Shown: positions 26,627-36,365, counted from the stretch's first letter. The stretch: DNA of 64,000 nt from Actinocatenispora thailandica (GCF_016865425.1 NZ_AP023355.1:2292198-2356197), one strand, 5' to 3'. Translations and numbers: made by a program. Notes: generated by a model from the sequence alone, not told the origin.

Positions 26627-28321
26627 ATGGATTCGGCCGACATCGAGGCGGGCCGCGAACGCTGGCAGCGGCGCTACGACGCGGCGCGCAGGCGCGACGC
26701 CGACTTCAGCACCCTGTCCGGCGACGACGTCGACCCGGTGTACGGGCCGCCGCCCGGCGCCGACGTGCCCGGCTTCGAGCGGATCGGTTGGCCGGGCGAG
26801 TTCCCGTACACCCGCGGGCTGTACGCCACCGGTTACCGCGGGCGCACCTGGACGATCCGGCAGTTCTCCGGCTTCGGCAACGCCCAGCAGACCAACCAGC
26901 GGTACAAGATGCTGCTCGGCGCCGGCGGCGGCGGGCTCAGCGTGGCGTTCGACATGCCGACGCTGATGGGCCGCGACTCCGACGACGAGCGGTCGCTCGG
27001 CGAGGTCGGGCACTGCGGGGTGGCGATCGACTCGGCCGCCGACATGGACGTGCTGTTCGACGGCATCCCGCTGGCCGACGTGACCACCTCGATGACGATC
27101 TCCGGGCCGGCGGTGCCGGTGTTCTGCATGTACCTGGTCGCCGCCGAGCGGCAGGGCGCCGATCTGTCCACCCTGGACGGCACCCTGCAGACCGACATCT
27201 TCAAGGAGTACATCGCGCAGAAGGAGTGGCTGTTCGCGCCCGAGCCACACCTGCGCCTGATCGGCGACCTGATGGAGTACTGCAACGCCGAGATCCCGCG
27301 GTACAAGCCGCTGTCGGTGTCCGGCTACCACATCCGGGAGGCCGGGTCGACCGCCGCGCAGGAGCTGGCGTTCACCCTCGCCGACGGGTTCGGCTACGTC
27401 GAACTGGGGCTGTCCCGGGGGATGGACGTGAACACGTTCGCGCCGGGGCTGTCGTTCTTCTTCGACTCGCACGTCGACTTCTTCGAGGAGATCGCGAAGT
27501 TCCGGGCCGCCCGGCGGATCTGGGCCCGGTGGCTGCGCGACCGGTACGGCGCGACCAGCGAGAAGGCCCAGTGGCTGCGGTTCCACACCCAGACCGCCGG
27601 GGTCTCGCTGACCGCGCAGCAGCCGTACAACAACGTGGTGCGCACCGCGGTGGAGGCACTCGCCGCGGTGCTCGGCGGGACGAACTCGCTGCACACCAAC
27701 GCGCTGGACGAGACGCTGGCGCTGCCCACCGAGCAGGCCGCCGAGATCGCACTGCGCACCCAGGCGGTGCTGATGGAGGAGACCGGCGTCACCAACGTGG
27801 CCGACCCGCTCGGCGGCTCGTGGTACGTGGAGGCGCTGACCGACCGGATCGAGCAGCAGGCCGAGCAGATCTTCGCCCGGATCCTCACCATGGGCGGCGG
27901 CGACGACGTCGAGCACGCCATCGGTCCGATGACCTCCGGCATCCTGCGCGGCATCGAGGACGGCTGGTTCACCGGCGAGATCGCCGAGTCCGCGTTCGCC
28001 TACCAGCAGGCGCTGGAGAAGGGGGACAAGCGCATCGTCGGGGTCAACAGCCACCTCAACACCGTCAGCAAGGAGCTGGACATCCTGCGGGTGTCGCACG
28101 AGGTCGAGGTGGAGCAGAAGGCGCTGCTGGCCCGGCGCCGCGACGGCCGGGACGAGCCCGCGGTACGGGCGGCGCTGGCCGAGCTGGTCGCGGTCGCCGG
28201 CGGCGACGGCAACATGATCCCGGCGATGCTCACCGCCTGCCGGGCGGAGGCGACGCTCGGCGAGATCTGCTCCGCGCTGCGCGACACCTGGGGTGCCTAC
28301 ACCGAACCCGCCCGCTTCTGA
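26627..28321 (+). CDS. icmA: Acyl-CoA mutase large subunit, predicted isobutyryl-CoA mutase
   Basis: A 564-residue catalytic subunit of the adenosylcobalamin-dependent acyl-CoA mutases, TIM barrel only. It lacks the C-terminal B12 domain, so it needs a separate small subunit. At the residues that distinguish the enzymes it has Phe80 (RQFSGFG) and Gln198 (EYIAQKEW), as in isobutyryl-CoA mutase; methylmalonyl-CoA mutase has Tyr and Arg. It therefore should interconvert isobutyryl- and n-butyryl-CoA. The ATG at 26627 follows AGGGA. No small subunit gene is seen in the window; MeaB at 12020 may serve it. Confidence 0.88.
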   Translation: MDSADIEAGRERWQRRYDAARRRDADFSTLSGDDVDPVYGPPPGADVPGFERIGWPGEFPYTRGLYATGYRGRTWTIRQFSGFGNAQQTNQRYKMLLGAGGGGLSVAFDMPTLMGRDSDDERSLGEVGHCGVAIDSAADMDVLFDGIPLADVTTSMTISGPAVPVFCMYLVAAERQGADLSTLDGTLQTDIFKEYIAQKEWLFAPEPHLRLIGDLMEYCNAEIPRYKPLSVSGYHIREAGSTAAQELAFTLADGFGYVELGLSRGMDVNTFAPGLSFFFDSHVDFFEEIAKFRAARRIWARWLRDRYGATSEKAQWLRFHTQTAGVSLTAQQPYNNVVRTAVEALAAVLGGTNSLHTNALDETLALPTEQAAEIALRTQAVLMEETGVTNVADPLGGSWYVEALTDRIEQQAEQIFARILTMGGGDDVEHAIGPMTSGILRGIEDGWFTGEIAESAFAYQQALEKGDKRIVGVNSHLNTVSKELDILRVSHEVEVEQKALLARRRDGRDEPAVRAALAELVAVAGGDGNMIPAMLTACRAEATLGEICSALRDTWGAYTEPARF

Positions 28322-28330
28322 CCGCTGCCG

Positions 28331-28354
28331 CCGGGCCGGACGTCGCCGGCCCGG
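28331..28354. terminator. Bidirectional terminator-like hairpin
   Basis: Perfect 9-bp arms CCGGGCCGG/CCGGCCCGG with a 6-nt loop, between the convergent mutase and dehydratase genes. No T-run. Confidence 0.6.
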
Positions 28355-28364
28355 CCGGCGCGAA

Positions 28365-29306
28365 TCAGCCGCCCAGGCCGAGCGAGGCGGTGGTGGCGTT
28401 GCCGCCGCACAGCACCAGGCCGAGGCGCGCCTGCGGGCCGACCCGGTCGAGCACCCGCCGCGCGGCGGGCAGCAGGCAACCGGCGGCGGGCTCGGTCCAC
28501 ACCTTCGCCCGGTCGGCGATCTCCAACGTGCCGCGGACCGCGTCCGCATCGGAGACCACGAGGACATCGGTGACCAGCGCTGCCGCGTGGTCGTAGGTCA
28601 GCTGCGAGACGCGCGGCGCGCTCAGCGTGGACACCATCGAGGACAGCTCCACGTCGATCGGCCCGCCCGCCGCGAGTGCCGCGGACATCGCCTGCGCCCC
28701 TTCGGTTTCCACGCCCCAGACCCGTACCCCGGGGCGAAGCTCGCGCAGCGCCGCCGCGATGCCGGCGATCAGCCCGCCGCCACCGATGCTGACCAGTACG
28801 TCGGTCAGGTCGCCGGCGTCGTCGGCGAGTTCCAGCCCGACGGTGCCCTGACCGGCGAGGACCGCCGGATCGTCGAACGGGTGCACGGCGACCAGCCCGT
28901 CCGCGCGCAGCGCGGCGGTGAGCGCGAACGCGGCCGGCATGTCGTCGGTGACCCGTACCGTGGCACCGGCGGCGGTGGCGGCCTGCCGGGCGTGTTCCGG
29001 CGCCGTGCGCGGCATCACCACCGTCGCCTTGACGCCGAGCTCGCCGGCCATCACGGCGACGGCAATGCCGTGGTTGCCGCCGCTGACCGCGACGACACCG
29101 GCGCCCCGGTCCGCGTCGCCGAGCTGGAGCAGCCTGTTCGTCGCGCCCCGAGCCTTGAAGGAGCCGGTGCGCTGCAACACTTCCAGCTTGGCCGTGACCG
29201 GGACGCCGAGCAGTTCGGACAGGCCGGGGGAGGGCACCGTCGGGGTGCGCAGCACGTACGGCGCGATCCGGTCGGCGGCTGCCCGGATCTCGGTCAGTTC
29301 GATCAT
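28365..29306 (-). CDS. PLP-dependent threonine/serine dehydratase
   Basis: A 313-residue fold-type II PLP enzyme deaminating threonine or serine to the 2-oxoacid. Lys51 in TGSFKARGA forms the Schiff base; SGGNHG (74-79) binds the substrate carboxylate and SIGGGGLIAG the PLP phosphate. There is no C-terminal ACT-like domain, so it resembles catabolic dehydratases or serine racemase-like enzymes rather than feedback-regulated IlvA. It converges on the mutase gene. The exact substrate (Thr, Ser or hydroxyaspartate) is not decided by sequence. Confidence 0.88.
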   Translation of the reverse strand: MIELTEIRAAADRIAPYVLRTPTVPSPGLSELLGVPVTAKLEVLQRTGSFKARGATNRLLQLGDADRGAGVVAVSGGNHGIAVAVMAGELGVKATVVMPRTAPEHARQAATAAGATVRVTDDMPAAFALTAALRADGLVAVHPFDDPAVLAGQGTVGLELADDAGDLTDVLVSIGGGGLIAGIAAALRELRPGVRVWGVETEGAQAMSAALAAGGPIDVELSSMVSTLSAPRVSQLTYDHAAALVTDVLVVSDADAVRGTLEIADRAKVWTEPAAGCLLPAARRVLDRVGPQARLGLVLCGGNATTASLGLGG

Positions 29307-29455
29307 GCGTCCACCGTCTCATGCCGGCACGGCCGGGTGCTGGTACGGCTGGGATGCCGGTCGGGCCGCGCGCGACGGCGCGGTGCGGCGATGGTGCCGA
29401 CCTGCGGGCGGGGCGGCCCCGGGCGGCGTGCTGGCCCGCGCCGCGGTCGCCGCGG

Positions 29456-30517
29456 TCAGATCCAGCCGCGGCGGGCGGCCTGGACGCCGGCCTGGAACCG
29501 GTTGGTGGCGCCGAGCCGCTGGTGCAGCCGCTGCACCCGGCGCCGCATGGTGCGCAACGACCAGCCCAGCTGGCGCGCCACCGCCTCGTCCTTCAGCCCG
29601 CTGACCAGCATCGCGAGCAGCTCCCGGTCGTCCGGATCGACGCCCTCACCGGCCTCCCGGGCGTCGCGGGGCTCGCGGGCGTCGTCCTGGCCGTCGTCCG
29701 GGGCGTCCGGGGGGTCCTGGGCGGCGGCACGGTGGGCGAGGACGTGGGACAGCGGAACGGCGCGCCGCCAGTACGACTCGAACAGGTCGACGAGCCCGTC
29801 CAGCAGCGTGGAGCGGTGCACGACCACGGCACGAACCTCGGTGAAGTCCAGGCTCAGCGGCAGCAGCGCGCGCCGCCGGTCGGCGACGGTCATCTTCAGC
29901 AGCAGGCCGGGCATCACCCGGGCCTGCTCGCCGCCGGCGACCTGGCGGCGGATCTCGTCCAGCCCGCCCGGCTGGTCGAGCGCCTCCGGCGCGTAGACCA
30001 CGCGGTAGCGCACCCCCTGGCCGAGGGTGACCGGCTCGATCGGGTTGCTGAACGTCAACGCGTACGGCGGACGGTCCAGCGACAGCACCTCGTCGCGGGC
30101 CTCCTGCTGCAGCCGGACGAACCAGTGGCCGAGCGCCTCCGCTCCGTGCAACACCTGGATCGCGTCGGTGTCCGGAGCCGGCGCCTGTCCATTGTGGAAC
30201 AACGCGACCAGCTCGTCGACCGCGCTCCGGGTCGCGTCCAGCTCAGCGGTACGGGCGCGCAGCAGCGCCTCGACCGCCACCCGCGGCTCGCTCGGGCCGT
30301 ACCGCCGGCGACGGCCGCCGAGCCGGTGCAGCAACCCGTCGGTGCGCAGCCGGTCCAGCGAGCGGGCGGCCCGCTCGGTGCCGATCCCGAGCGCCAGTGC
30401 GACCCCGCCGGGGGTCACGTCGCCGTGCGCGAGCGCGTACCGGTAGACCGACTCGTCGAGTTCGCCGATCCCGGCCGCGCCCAGGGAGGTGACAACCATC
30501 CGGGGATCGTGGCCCAT
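29456..30517 (-). CDS. TrmB/LuxR-type transcriptional regulator
   Basis: A 353-residue regulator. An N-terminal winged HTH (about 10-70, TrmB-like: VYRYALAHGDVTPGGVALALG) leads into a central sensor-like domain and a C-terminal LuxR-type HTH (about 285-345: DPDDRELLAMLVSGLKDEAVARQLGWSLRTMRRRV). There is no receiver domain. It is divergent from the large secreted protease, with a perfect inverted repeat overlapping its start codon. Control of the protease and itself is the simplest model (inference). ATG 30517 is chosen; ATG 30499 is possible. Confidence 0.85.
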   Translation of the reverse strand: MGHDPRMVVTSLGAAGIGELDESVYRYALAHGDVTPGGVALALGIGTERAARSLDRLRTDGLLHRLGGRRRRYGPSEPRVAVEALLRARTAELDATRSAVDELVALFHNGQAPAPDTDAIQVLHGAEALGHWFVRLQQEARDEVLSLDRPPYALTFSNPIEPVTLGQGVRYRVVYAPEALDQPGGLDEIRRQVAGGEQARVMPGLLLKMTVADRRRALLPLSLDFTEVRAVVVHRSTLLDGLVDLFESYWRRAVPLSHVLAHRAAAQDPPDAPDDGQDDAREPRDAREAGEGVDPDDRELLAMLVSGLKDEAVARQLGWSLRTMRRRVQRLHQRLGATNRFQAGVQAARRGWI

Positions 30518-30543
30518 CGGTGCCACCGACCGCAATGGGCCAC
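30509..30543. promoter_or_regulatory. Perfect inverted repeat in the regulator/protease divergent region
   Basis: GTGGCCCAT (30509-30517) and ATGGGCCAC (30535-30543), an exact 9-bp inverted repeat with a 17-bp spacer, so 26 bp (about 2.5 helical turns) between half-site centres. One half-site overlaps the regulator's ATG, which would give autorepression on binding. It lies 87 bp upstream of the protease start. Confidence 0.5.
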
Positions 30544-30629
30544 CCGTACGCGTTGTGGCTGGCGGCGGCGCCGGCTGGAATCTAGGCGGCCGGTGCATCC
30601 CCTCATGCCGGCCGCGAGGAGTGACGACG

Positions 30630-33600
30630 ATGAGACGGCATCGATTCCGGCTGGCTGCCGCGGCGGCGGCCGCGCTGGTCACCACCGCGGGGCTGCTCGG
30701 CCCCGGTGGTGGCGCCGCGCCGGCCGCACCGTCCGGTGCGGACCAGCGGGTGATCGTGGAACTGTCCGGCAAGCCGGCGATCGCCGCCGCCCCGGCGCGG
30801 ACGGTCGCCGCGGCCGGCCGGGCCAAGGTGGGTGCGGCCCGCACCAAGCTCGCCGACGACCACCGGGCGTTCCTGTCCCGGGCCAGGAAGGCCGGGGTGG
30901 CGGTGCGCGAACAGCGCTCGCTGACCCTGCTGGACAACGCGATCGCGCTGCGGGTACCGGCGTCCGAGGTGGCCATGCTGCGCACGCTGCCCGGCGTCAC
31001 CGCGGTGCTGCCGGACGTGCGCGCGCACACCAGTACCGACACCAGCGTGCCGCTGATCGGCGCGCCGCAGGTGTGGCAGCAGCACGACGCGCAGGGCCGG
31101 CCGGAACGCGGCACCGGTGTCACGGTGGCCATCGTGGACACCGGCGTCGACTACACCCACCCCGACCTGGGCGGCGGGTTCGGGGCCGGGCACAAGGTCG
31201 TCGCCGGCTACGACTTCGCCAACGACGACGCCGACCCGGCCGACGACAACGGGCACGGCACTCACGTGGCCGGCATCGTCGCCGGCAGCGCCGCGAAGCC
31301 GGGCGGCGTCACCGGCGTGGCGCCGGACGCGACGCTGACCGCGTACAAGGTGCTCGACGACTCCGGCAGCGGCTGGACCTCCGACATCATCGCCGGCATC
31401 GAGGCGGCGGTGGATCCGGCGAACGAGCACCGCGCCGACGTCGTCAACCTCAGCCTCGGCGCCCCGGGCGACGGCACGGATCCGTTGGGCCAGGCGGCGT
31501 CCGCGGCGGTGGCCGCCGGTGTCGTGGTGGTCGCCGCGGCCGGCAACGACGGTCCCGGCGCCGGTACGCTGAGCTCGCCGGGCGACGCCCCGGGGGTGCT
31601 CGCGGTCGGTGCGTCCACCTCCGGCGTCCGGCTGCCGGCGGCGACGCTGACCGCGCCGAAGCGCGAGCCGCTGCAGGTGCAGCGCAGCCCGCTGTCGGCC
31701 AACCCGCCGGCCAAGCCGGTCAGCGCCGCGGTGGTCGACGTCGGCGCCGGTACCGACGCGGACTACGACCGGGTCGGCGACGTGCACGGCAAGATCGTGC
31801 TGCGCCGTTGGCAGGTGCCGCCCAGCGCGGACCGGATCAGCTCCGCCGACATCGCGGCGGCCCGCGCCGACGAGCAGCGCGGCGCGCTCGCGGTCATCGG
31901 GTACGAGCAGGGCAACACCGGACCGCAGTTCGCCCCGTCCGCCGCCACCGGCGTCGACCTGCCGGCGCACGGCCTGGACTCCGGCGACAGCCTGCGGATG
32001 GACCGGCTGGTCGTCCTCGGCATGGACGACTCGCAGTACGCGGAGCTGGGCCGGATCGGTGCCACCGACGCGCTGCGCATCACGATCGGCGGTACCGACG
32101 TCACCGACACGATGGCGTCGTTCTCCTCCCGCGGCCCGTCGGCCGGCTTCGGCCTGAAGCCGGACCTGGTCGCCCCCGGCGTCGAGATCCGCTCGACCGT
32201 ACCGACCTCGCTGTACGGGCCGGGCGAGTACCGGATGTCCGGCACCAGCATGGCGGCGCCGCACGTGGCGGGTGCCGCCGCGCTGCTGCGCCAGGCGCAC
32301 CCGGACCGGTCGGCGGCGGCGATCGGCGCCGCGCTGGTCGGTACCGCGCACGGGCTGGCCGACGTGGACCCGACGGTGCAGGGCGCCGGCCGGCTCGACG
32401 TGGCCCGCGCGGCGGCGGCGGACGTCACCGCGCAGCCGAGCAGCCTGTCGCTGGGGCTGGCCGACCTGTCCGGCGACACGGTGCGCGGCAGCGCGACGCT
32501 GACCCTGCACAACGACGGCGCCGCCGCCGCGACCACGGCGCTGACGCCGGTCGCCGCGGACGGCACCCCGGGGACCGCGACGGTGACGCCCTCCCGCATC
32601 ACCATGCCGGCCGGCGGTACCGCGACGGTCACCGTCACGGTGTCGGCGAAGCGCGACCTGTCCGGCGACACGAACGTGTCCGGCTGGGTGGCCGCGGCCC
32701 CGGCGAAGGGCCCGGCGCTGCGGGTGCCGTACCTGCTGGCGGAGCGGCCGCTGGTGGTGCGCGCGGCACCGGACCCGAGCGACGGTACGAGCACCGTGTT
32801 CGTGCACAGCCCGACCCCGCTGACCGGTGCCCCGCAGGTCCGGGTGGCCGGCCGGCACGGCAAGCCGCTGACGGTGACCGCCCGGCGCGACCACGACGAG
32901 TGGTACCGGGCCGAGGTGCACCTGAGCCGGGCCGGCGCCTACCAGGTCGCGGTCACCGGCTGGGCGGCGAGCGGGCCGCGGCTGGCCGGCGCCGGCGCGC
33001 TGGAGGTCACCGCGCGCAGCGAACCGGCGAAGTGGCAGCCGGTGGGCCCCAACTCCACCGCCTGGCACCTGACGACCACGCCGGCGAACGAGCGGATGGC
33101 CGTGCTGCTGGAGTGGACCAGCCCGGCGCCGTGGATCACCACCGACCGCGGTGGCCACTGGACCCGCGCGGGCCGGCTGCCGGTCGCGGCCGGCGGCGAC
33201 GGCCAGGTGGTCGTCGACCCGCACCGGTCCAGCCGGCTGTACCTCGCGGTCAACGGTGCGACCGGCCAGACGCTGCGCACCGTGTTCGACCCCACCTACC
33301 AGGGCAAGATCCTGCGCACCGACGACCGGGGCCGGACCTGGACCACGCTGGACTTCCCGGACACCCAGGTGCACGCGCTGGTCTCCGACGCCACCGGCGG
33401 CACTCTCGCCGCGGTCACCGACACCGGTGTACTGACCAGCCGCGACCACGGTGACCGCTGGCGCACCGAGGCTGTGACCTGGGGCGACGCGCCGCAGTGG
33501 GCGGCGGTGTCCGGGCACGACCTGTACGTGGGGACGCTGCGCCGGATCGTGAAGGTGGCCGGGTTCGACTCGGCGCAGCCGGCGCCGGCCACCGTGGTCC

Positions 33601-34910
33601 GCGAGGTGTCCGACCGGTCGGCGTTCGTCTCCGGTGTGGTGGCCGACGACCAGGCGGTGGTCTACGCCGACAACCAGGGTGTGGTCTACACCTCGACCGA
33701 CGGCGGCGCCAGCTGGACGAGGAAGTTCGCCCTGCCCAGCTCGTATCCGAGCGCGCTGTCGCTGGTGCACGGCACGATCTGGCTGGCCGCCCTGGGCGAG
33801 GTCGACTACCTGGGTGCCGAGCACGGGGCGAGCTGGACGACCATGCCGCGACCGGCTCGCGGCCCGGTCGACACCGACGCCGACGCCTGGCCCGGCGACG
33901 ACGCGCTGCTGGTGTCCCAGGAGAACGGCGGCCTCTACACCACCTCCGACCGGGGCGCCAGCTACCGGCGGATCGGCGTACCTGGTGCCGAGGTGTCCGA
34001 TCTCGCGGTGGCCACCGACACCGGCGGCGCGGCGCACCTGCTGGCCGGTGCACCCGGCGCGGACACCTACAGCACGCCGCTGCCGACCGGTCGGATCGAC
34101 GCCGGTACCGCGGAGTGGGGTCCGGCGAAGGAGGGATACACCTACTCGGCGCCGCACTACGGGGTGTCGCCGAAGCGGCCGGGGCTGGCGTGGAAGTCGC
34201 TCGGTTTCCCGGCGGTGGACAGCTACGAGCTGCAGACCAGCACCGACGGCGGCACTACCTGGACCCGCGCGGACCGCACCAACGGCGTCGCGTACGCGGT
34301 GCTGGCCAGCCCGGCGGATCCGGACCGGGTGGTGGTGTCGATGAAGAGCTACGCCCACGGGTACGGGCTGCGGGTCACCGCCGACGGCGGCCGGACCTGG
34401 AAGAACCTGTACCACCCGCGGGCGTACACCGCGATCGCCGGTGACCCGGCCGACGCCGACCGGCTCTGGCTCGGTGCCGCGGACGGGCTGTACCGCTCCG
34501 ACGACGGCGGTGTGACCGCGGTCAAGGTGGCCGGCGGCATGGTCGGGTCGATCCTGGTCACCGGGTCGCGGGTGGTGGTGGGCGGCTCGGCGATCCGGGT
34601 CAGTACCGACGGTGGCCGGCACTTCGCCACCGCGGACACCGGCGGGCTGCCGGTGCGGGTCAGCGATCTGTACGCGCCGCCCGGCGATGGTCACACCCTG
34701 TACGCATCGACCACCTCGTACGCCGCGAACGGGCTGCCGCAGGGCGGTCGGGGCGTACTGCGCAGTACGGACAACGGGCGCAGCTGGCACAACGTGTCCG
34801 GCGGGCTGCGCAGTACGGCGGTGACCAGCCTCGCCGGCAGCCCGGACGGCCGCTGGCTGTTCGCCGGCACCGCCGACGGCGGGGTGCACCGGCTCCGGCT
34901 GCGCCGCTGA
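30630..34910 (+). CDS. Secreted S8 (subtilisin-like) protease with BNR repeat region
   Basis: A 1426-residue exported protease. A Sec signal covers about 1-33, an inhibitor I9-like propeptide about 38-135, and a subtilase domain about 140-620 with catalytic Asp170 (VAIVDTGVD), His212 (GHGTHVAG), oxyanion Asn306 and Ser540 (SGTSMAAPHVAG). A PA-type insert lies at about 370-490. Beta-sandwich domains (about 620-800) lead to about ten BNR/Asp-box repeats (for example TSTDGGASWTR, VTADGGRTWKN, RSTDNGRSWHN) that should form one or two propellers. The ATG at 30630 follows GAGGAG. It is divergent from the LuxR-type regulator and followed by two strong hairpins. Confidence 0.92.
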   Translation: MRRHRFRLAAAAAAALVTTAGLLGPGGGAAPAAPSGADQRVIVELSGKPAIAAAPARTVAAAGRAKVGAARTKLADDHRAFLSRARKAGVAVREQRSLTLLDNAIALRVPASEVAMLRTLPGVTAVLPDVRAHTSTDTSVPLIGAPQVWQQHDAQGRPERGTGVTVAIVDTGVDYTHPDLGGGFGAGHKVVAGYDFANDDADPADDNGHGTHVAGIVAGSAAKPGGVTGVAPDATLTAYKVLDDSGSGWTSDIIAGIEAAVDPANEHRADVVNLSLGAPGDGTDPLGQAASAAVAAGVVVVAAAGNDGPGAGTLSSPGDAPGVLAVGASTSGVRLPAATLTAPKREPLQVQRSPLSANPPAKPVSAAVVDVGAGTDADYDRVGDVHGKIVLRRWQVPPSADRISSADIAAARADEQRGALAVIGYEQGNTGPQFAPSAATGVDLPAHGLDSGDSLRMDRLVVLGMDDSQYAELGRIGATDALRITIGGTDVTDTMASFSSRGPSAGFGLKPDLVAPGVEIRSTVPTSLYGPGEYRMSGTSMAAPHVAGAAALLRQAHPDRSAAAIGAALVGTAHGLADVDPTVQGAGRLDVARAAAADVTAQPSSLSLGLADLSGDTVRGSATLTLHNDGAAAATTALTPVAADGTPGTATVTPSRITMPAGGTATVTVTVSAKRDLSGDTNVSGWVAAAPAKGPALRVPYLLAERPLVVRAAPDPSDGTSTVFVHSPTPLTGAPQVRVAGRHGKPLTVTARRDHDEWYRAEVHLSRAGAYQVAVTGWAASGPRLAGAGALEVTARSEPAKWQPVGPNSTAWHLTTTPANERMAVLLEWTSPAPWITTDRGGHWTRAGRLPVAAGGDGQVVVDPHRSSRLYLAVNGATGQTLRTVFDPTYQGKILRTDDRGRTWTTLDFPDTQVHALVSDATGGTLAAVTDTGVLTSRDHGDRWRTEAVTWGDAPQWAAVSGHDLYVGTLRRIVKVAGFDSAQPAPATVVREVSDRSAFVSGVVADDQAVVYADNQGVVYTSTDGGASWTRKFALPSSYPSALSLVHGTIWLAALGEVDYLGAEHGASWTTMPRPARGPVDTDADAWPGDDALLVSQENGGLYTTSDRGASYRRIGVPGAEVSDLAVATDTGGAAHLLAGAPGADTYSTPLPTGRIDAGTAEWGPAKEGYTYSAPHYGVSPKRPGLAWKSLGFPAVDSYELQTSTDGGTTWTRADRTNGVAYAVLASPADPDRVVVSMKSYAHGYGLRVTADGGRTWKNLYHPRAYTAIAGDPADADRLWLGAADGLYRSDDGGVTAVKVAGGMVGSILVTGSRVVVGGSAIRVSTDGGRHFATADTGGLPVRVSDLYAPPGDGHTLYASTTSYAANGLPQGGRGVLRSTDNGRSWHNVSGGLRSTAVTSLAGSPDGRWLFAGTADGGVHRLRLRR

Positions 34911-34919
34911 CCGGCGGGC

Positions 34920-34946
34920 GGCCGACCGGGTTCGGCCCGGTCGGCC
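34920..34946 (+). terminator. Terminator hairpin after the protease gene
   Basis: Perfect 11-bp arms GGCCGACCGGG/CCCGGTCGGCC with a TTCGG loop, 9 nt after the stop codon. Confidence 0.75.
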
Positions 34947-34966
34947 ACCCGGCACCAACCGGCCGG

Positions 34967-35007
34967 CCCGGACCGACCGTACCGATCCGGCGTACGGTCG
35001 GTCCGGG
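34967..35007 (+). terminator. Second, longer hairpin in tandem
   Basis: Perfect 16-bp inverted repeat (34967-34982 and 34992-35007) with a 9-nt loop, 20 bp after the first hairpin and 66 bp before the next gene. A backup terminator or mRNA-end stabiliser. Confidence 0.65.
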
Positions 35008-35073
35008 ATCTGGTGTGCCGTTGTTACCCTGAGCGGCGGCTCGACCGGGTGGCGCGTGCGTGAAGGGAAGCTC

Positions 35074-36273
35074 ATGGGGCTGATCGACAAGATCAAGGGC
35101 GAGTTCATCGACATCGTCGAGTGGCTCGACCAGACGCGCGACACGATCGTGTGGCGCTTCCCGCGGTACGACAACGAGATCAAGATGGGCGCCAAGCTCG
35201 TCGTGCGCGAGTCGCAGGTCGCGGTGTTCGTCAACGAGGGCCGCATCGCCGACGCGTACGGGCCGGGCACCTACGAGCTGCAGACCCAGAACATGCCGAT
35301 CCTGTCCACCCTCAAGGGCTGGAAGTACGGCTTCCACTCGCCGTTCAAGGCCGAGGTCTACTTCGTCAACACCCGGCAGTTCACCGACCTGAAGTGGGGC
35401 ACCCAGAACCCGGTCATGGTGCGTGACCCCGAGTTCGGCATGGTGCGGCTGCGCGCCTTCGGCGCCTACTCGATGCGGGTGGTCGAGCCGCGTCGGCTGC
35501 TGACCGAGCTGGTCGGCACCGACCCGCAGTTCCGCACCGAGGAGGTCTCCGAGTACCTCCGCCAGATGCTGGTCGGCCGGCTGTCCGGCGCGCTGGCCAA
35601 GGCCGAGGTGCCGATGCTGGACCTCGCCGCACACCAGCAGGACATCGGTGACCGGCTGGCCGGGGCGCTCAGCCAGGAGCTCGCCGAGGTCGGCATCGCC
35701 ATCCCGAAGTTCATCATCGAAAACATCTCGGTGCCGCCCGAGGTGGAGAAGGCGATGGACAAGCGCACCGAGATGGGCGTGGTCGGCGATCTGGACAGGT
35801 ACACCAAATACCAGACCGCCAACGCGATCGCCGAGGCCGCCGGGACCCCGGGCAGCGGCATGGGCGAGGGCCTCGGTCTGGGCATGGGCGTCGCCGCCGG
35901 GCAGCGGTTCGCGCAGAACATCAACCCGCAGCAGGGCTACCCACAGCAGGGCTACCCGCAGCAGCAGTACCCGCCGGCCGCCGCGCCCGGCTACCCGCCG
36001 CAGGGCGCGCCCCAGCAGGGTTACCAGCAGCCGCCGGCGCCGGCCGCCCCGCCGCCGCTGCCGCAGCAGACCCAGTGGTACATCGCGGTCAACGGCGCCC
36101 AACAGGGCCCGTTCGACTCCGCCGCGCTGTCCGGTCAGGTGTCCGGCGGCGCGCTGACCCGCGACACCCTGGTGTGGCGCAACGGGATGGCGCAGTGGAC
36201 CGCGGCCGGCCAGGTCGGCGAGCTGGCCCACCTGTTCGGCGCCACCCCGCCGCCGCTGCCGCCACAGTCCTGA
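35074..36273 (+). CDS. SPFH-domain protein with C-terminal GYF domain (YdjI-like)
   Basis: A 399-residue cytoplasmic or membrane-attached protein. An SPFH/virion-core-like domain spans about 1-240 (FIDIVEWLDQTRDTIVWRFP, VVRESQVAVFVNEG). A Gly/Gln/Pro linker with PQQGYP repeats (about 285-335) follows, then a GYF_2-type domain (QWYIAVNGAQQGPFDSAALSG ... DTLVWRNGMAQW). Related Bacillus YdjI works with a PspA-like protein at membranes (family knowledge). The ATG at 35074 follows AAGGGAAG. The next gene, a zinc-ribbon membrane protein, belongs to the same conserved neighbourhood. Confidence 0.88.
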   Translation: MGLIDKIKGEFIDIVEWLDQTRDTIVWRFPRYDNEIKMGAKLVVRESQVAVFVNEGRIADAYGPGTYELQTQNMPILSTLKGWKYGFHSPFKAEVYFVNTRQFTDLKWGTQNPVMVRDPEFGMVRLRAFGAYSMRVVEPRRLLTELVGTDPQFRTEEVSEYLRQMLVGRLSGALAKAEVPMLDLAAHQQDIGDRLAGALSQELAEVGIAIPKFIIENISVPPEVEKAMDKRTEMGVVGDLDRYTKYQTANAIAEAAGTPGSGMGEGLGLGMGVAAGQRFAQNINPQQGYPQQGYPQQQYPPAAAPGYPPQGAPQQGYQQPPAPAAPPPLPQQTQWYIAVNGAQQGPFDSAALSGQVSGGALTRDTLVWRNGMAQWTAAGQVGELAHLFGATPPPLPPQS

Positions 36274-36282
36274 CCGGCGCCC

Positions 36283-36303
36283 CCGGGGCCACTGCGGCCC
36301 CGG
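36283..36303 (+). terminator. Hairpin between the SPFH and zinc-ribbon genes
   Basis: Perfect 8-bp arms CCGGGGCC/GGCCCCGG with a 5-nt loop; a T5 run follows at 36331-36335 after a second GC-rich element. It may attenuate read-through rather than end the operon. Confidence 0.4.
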
Positions 36304-36365
36304 ACCGACGCGGCCCCGGTCGGCGCGCCGTTTTTGTCCGATCGTCTGTTCCGGTAAGGCCCCTC

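Noticed and set aside
26627-28321. Methylmalonyl-CoA mutase
   Set aside because: Phe80 and Gln198 replace the Tyr and Arg required for methylmalonyl-CoA binding.
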